A DNA stretch of 15,310 nucleotides from an uncultured Tissierellia bacterium (GTDB lineage: Bacteria; Bacillota; Clostridia; Tissierellales; Peptoniphilaceae). The stretch covers positions 1 through 15,310 of the forward strand of contig CABTYV010000033.1 in NCBI GenBank assembly GCA_902489145.1, given 5' to 3'. Shown here in pieces: positions 14,620-15,310 of this stretch. How positions within the stretch are numbered: the first letter of the stretch is position 1; every line of letters begins with the position of its first letter. The translations under genes were made by a program, and so were the position numbers. The notes under the pieces were generated by a model. It was not told the origin of the DNA and ran no database searches. It saw only the letters and a program-made list of their open reading frames with translations.

Positions 14620-15246
14620 ATGATGGAACTGATTAAAGTCCAAAAAAGCTATGGAGATCATCAAATTTTCAAAGATTTGTCCTTTCGTTTTAAAGCTGGA
14701 AATATTTATGCTTTAATCGGGAAAAGCGGATCCGGCAAAACAACTCTTCTCAACATGATGGCCAAGTTGGAAGCTTGGAATGGAGGACAAATCATCTACC
14801 GTGGAAAAGCCTTGGAAAGCTATAAGGAGCGGACCTTTTTTGAAAAAGAACTGGGCTATCTCTTCCAAAATCTTGGCCTTATTGAGAATGCGAGTGTGGC
14901 TGAAAACCTGGACTTAGGACTTGTAGGAAAAAAGATGAGTAAGGAGGAAAAGAAGCAGGCTTTCCGAGACGTTCTGGCCAAGGTGAATCTATCTTATCTT
15001 CCTTTGGATCGAAAGATCTATACGTTGTCGGGTGGGGAGGCGCAGCGCATATCGGTGGGCAAGTTGATGCTGAAGAAGCCCTCCCTGCTTTTAGCGGATG
15101 AACCCACAGCGTCCCTGGATCCCAAAACGGCCGATGAGATCTTAAAACTGGTCTTTCAAATGCGTGATCCTGAGCGTCTGATTATCATTGCAACCCATAG
15201 TCCGGAAATCTGGCAACGTTGCGATGAGGTTCTTGCTATTTCCTAG
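14620..15246 (+). CDS. ABC transporter ATP-binding protein of the bacteriocin cassette
   Basis: This 208-residue ATPase subunit is complete. It has Walker A GKSGSGKT (34-41), Q-loop Gln83 in YLFQN, signature LSGGE (136-140), Walker B LLLADE (156-161), D-loop SLD and H-loop His193 in ATHS. It is a short, single-domain subunit as in LolD/MacB-like and lactococcin 972-associated transporters, and would pair with the membrane protein encoded just upstream. AAAGGAG lies seven bases before ATG 14620; a second ATG at 14623 is possible. The gene ends 47 bases before the adapter-like tail, so any fourth gene or terminator of the cassette is lost. Confidence 0.93.
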   Translation: MMELIKVQKSYGDHQIFKDLSFRFKAGNIYALIGKSGSGKTTLLNMMAKLEAWNGGQIIYRGKALESYKERTFFEKELGYLFQNLGLIENASVAENLDLGLVGKKMSKEEKKQAFRDVLAKVNLSYLPLDRKIYTLSGGEAQRISVGKLMLKKPSLLLADEPTASLDPKTADEILKLVFQMRDPERLIIIATHSPEIWQRCDEVLAIS

Positions 15247-15285
15247 ATGAGCTTACCCCCAAACTTCAGATTTTTGATGTCCTGG

Positions 15286-15310
15286 TTTTTTTTCAAGCAG
15301 AAGACGGCAT
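15286..15310. other. Illumina P7 adapter remnant preceded by T8: artefact at contig end
   Basis: Bases 15294-15310 read CAAGCAGAAGACGGCAT, identical to the first 17 bases of the Illumina P7 sequence. They are directly preceded by T8 (15286-15293). On the other strand this is the adapter end followed by an A-run, as seen in reads that run off a short insert. It should be trimmed, and the bases just before it treated with caution. Confidence 0.93.

Overview
The window looks like one end of a draft contig from an anaerobic member of the Bacillota, most likely of the Clostridia/Tissierellia type. This rests on gene content: formate-tetrahydrofolate ligase, a desulfoferrodoxin-type superoxide reductase, LexA, a DUF6465-like protein and strong AGGAGG ribosome binding sites. 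The left part is G+C-rich and the right part is clearly richer in A+T. No rRNA, tRNA, CRISPR array, transposase or integrase was found.

Left, core-like part (1-9514). The end of fhs is followed after 3 bases by folC, forming a folate/one-carbon pair. A two-way terminator separates folC from convergent lexA. lexA is divergent from a superoxide reductase gene (dfx), which ends in another two-way terminator. A minus-strand block follows: a 67-residue DUF6465-like protein, then a MoxR-type AAA+ ATPase and a NorD-like VWA protein joined by an 8-base overlap. A strong terminator hairpin sits between the small gene and the ATPase gene and leaves little room for a separate promoter. After a 333-base intergenic region, mntP (manganese efflux) and rlmD-like (23S rRNA m5U methyltransferase) run rightward as a tight pair.

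Junction (9515-10680). Base composition changes sharply just after the rlmD stop. A very A+T-rich GNAT acetyltransferase gene follows. At 10319-10357, exactly 840 bases beyond the matching position in rlmD, lies a second, diverged copy of the last codons of an rlmD-type gene. This looks like the scar of an insertion into, or a replacement of, the 3' end of rlmD. Degenerate tandem repeats of about 30 bases follow.

Right, accessory part (10683-15246). A small three-helix membrane protein and a MerR-family regulator with a typical long-spacer promoter precede a complete three-gene lactococcin 972-type bacteriocin cassette. The cassette encodes a secreted 96-residue precursor, a large multi-helix bacteriocin-associated (immunity/transport) membrane protein and its ABC ATPase. 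A hairpin between the first two genes would let the precursor be made in excess.

The last 17 bases match the start of the Illumina P7 adapter and follow a T8 run. The extreme right end is therefore sequencing artefact, not genome.
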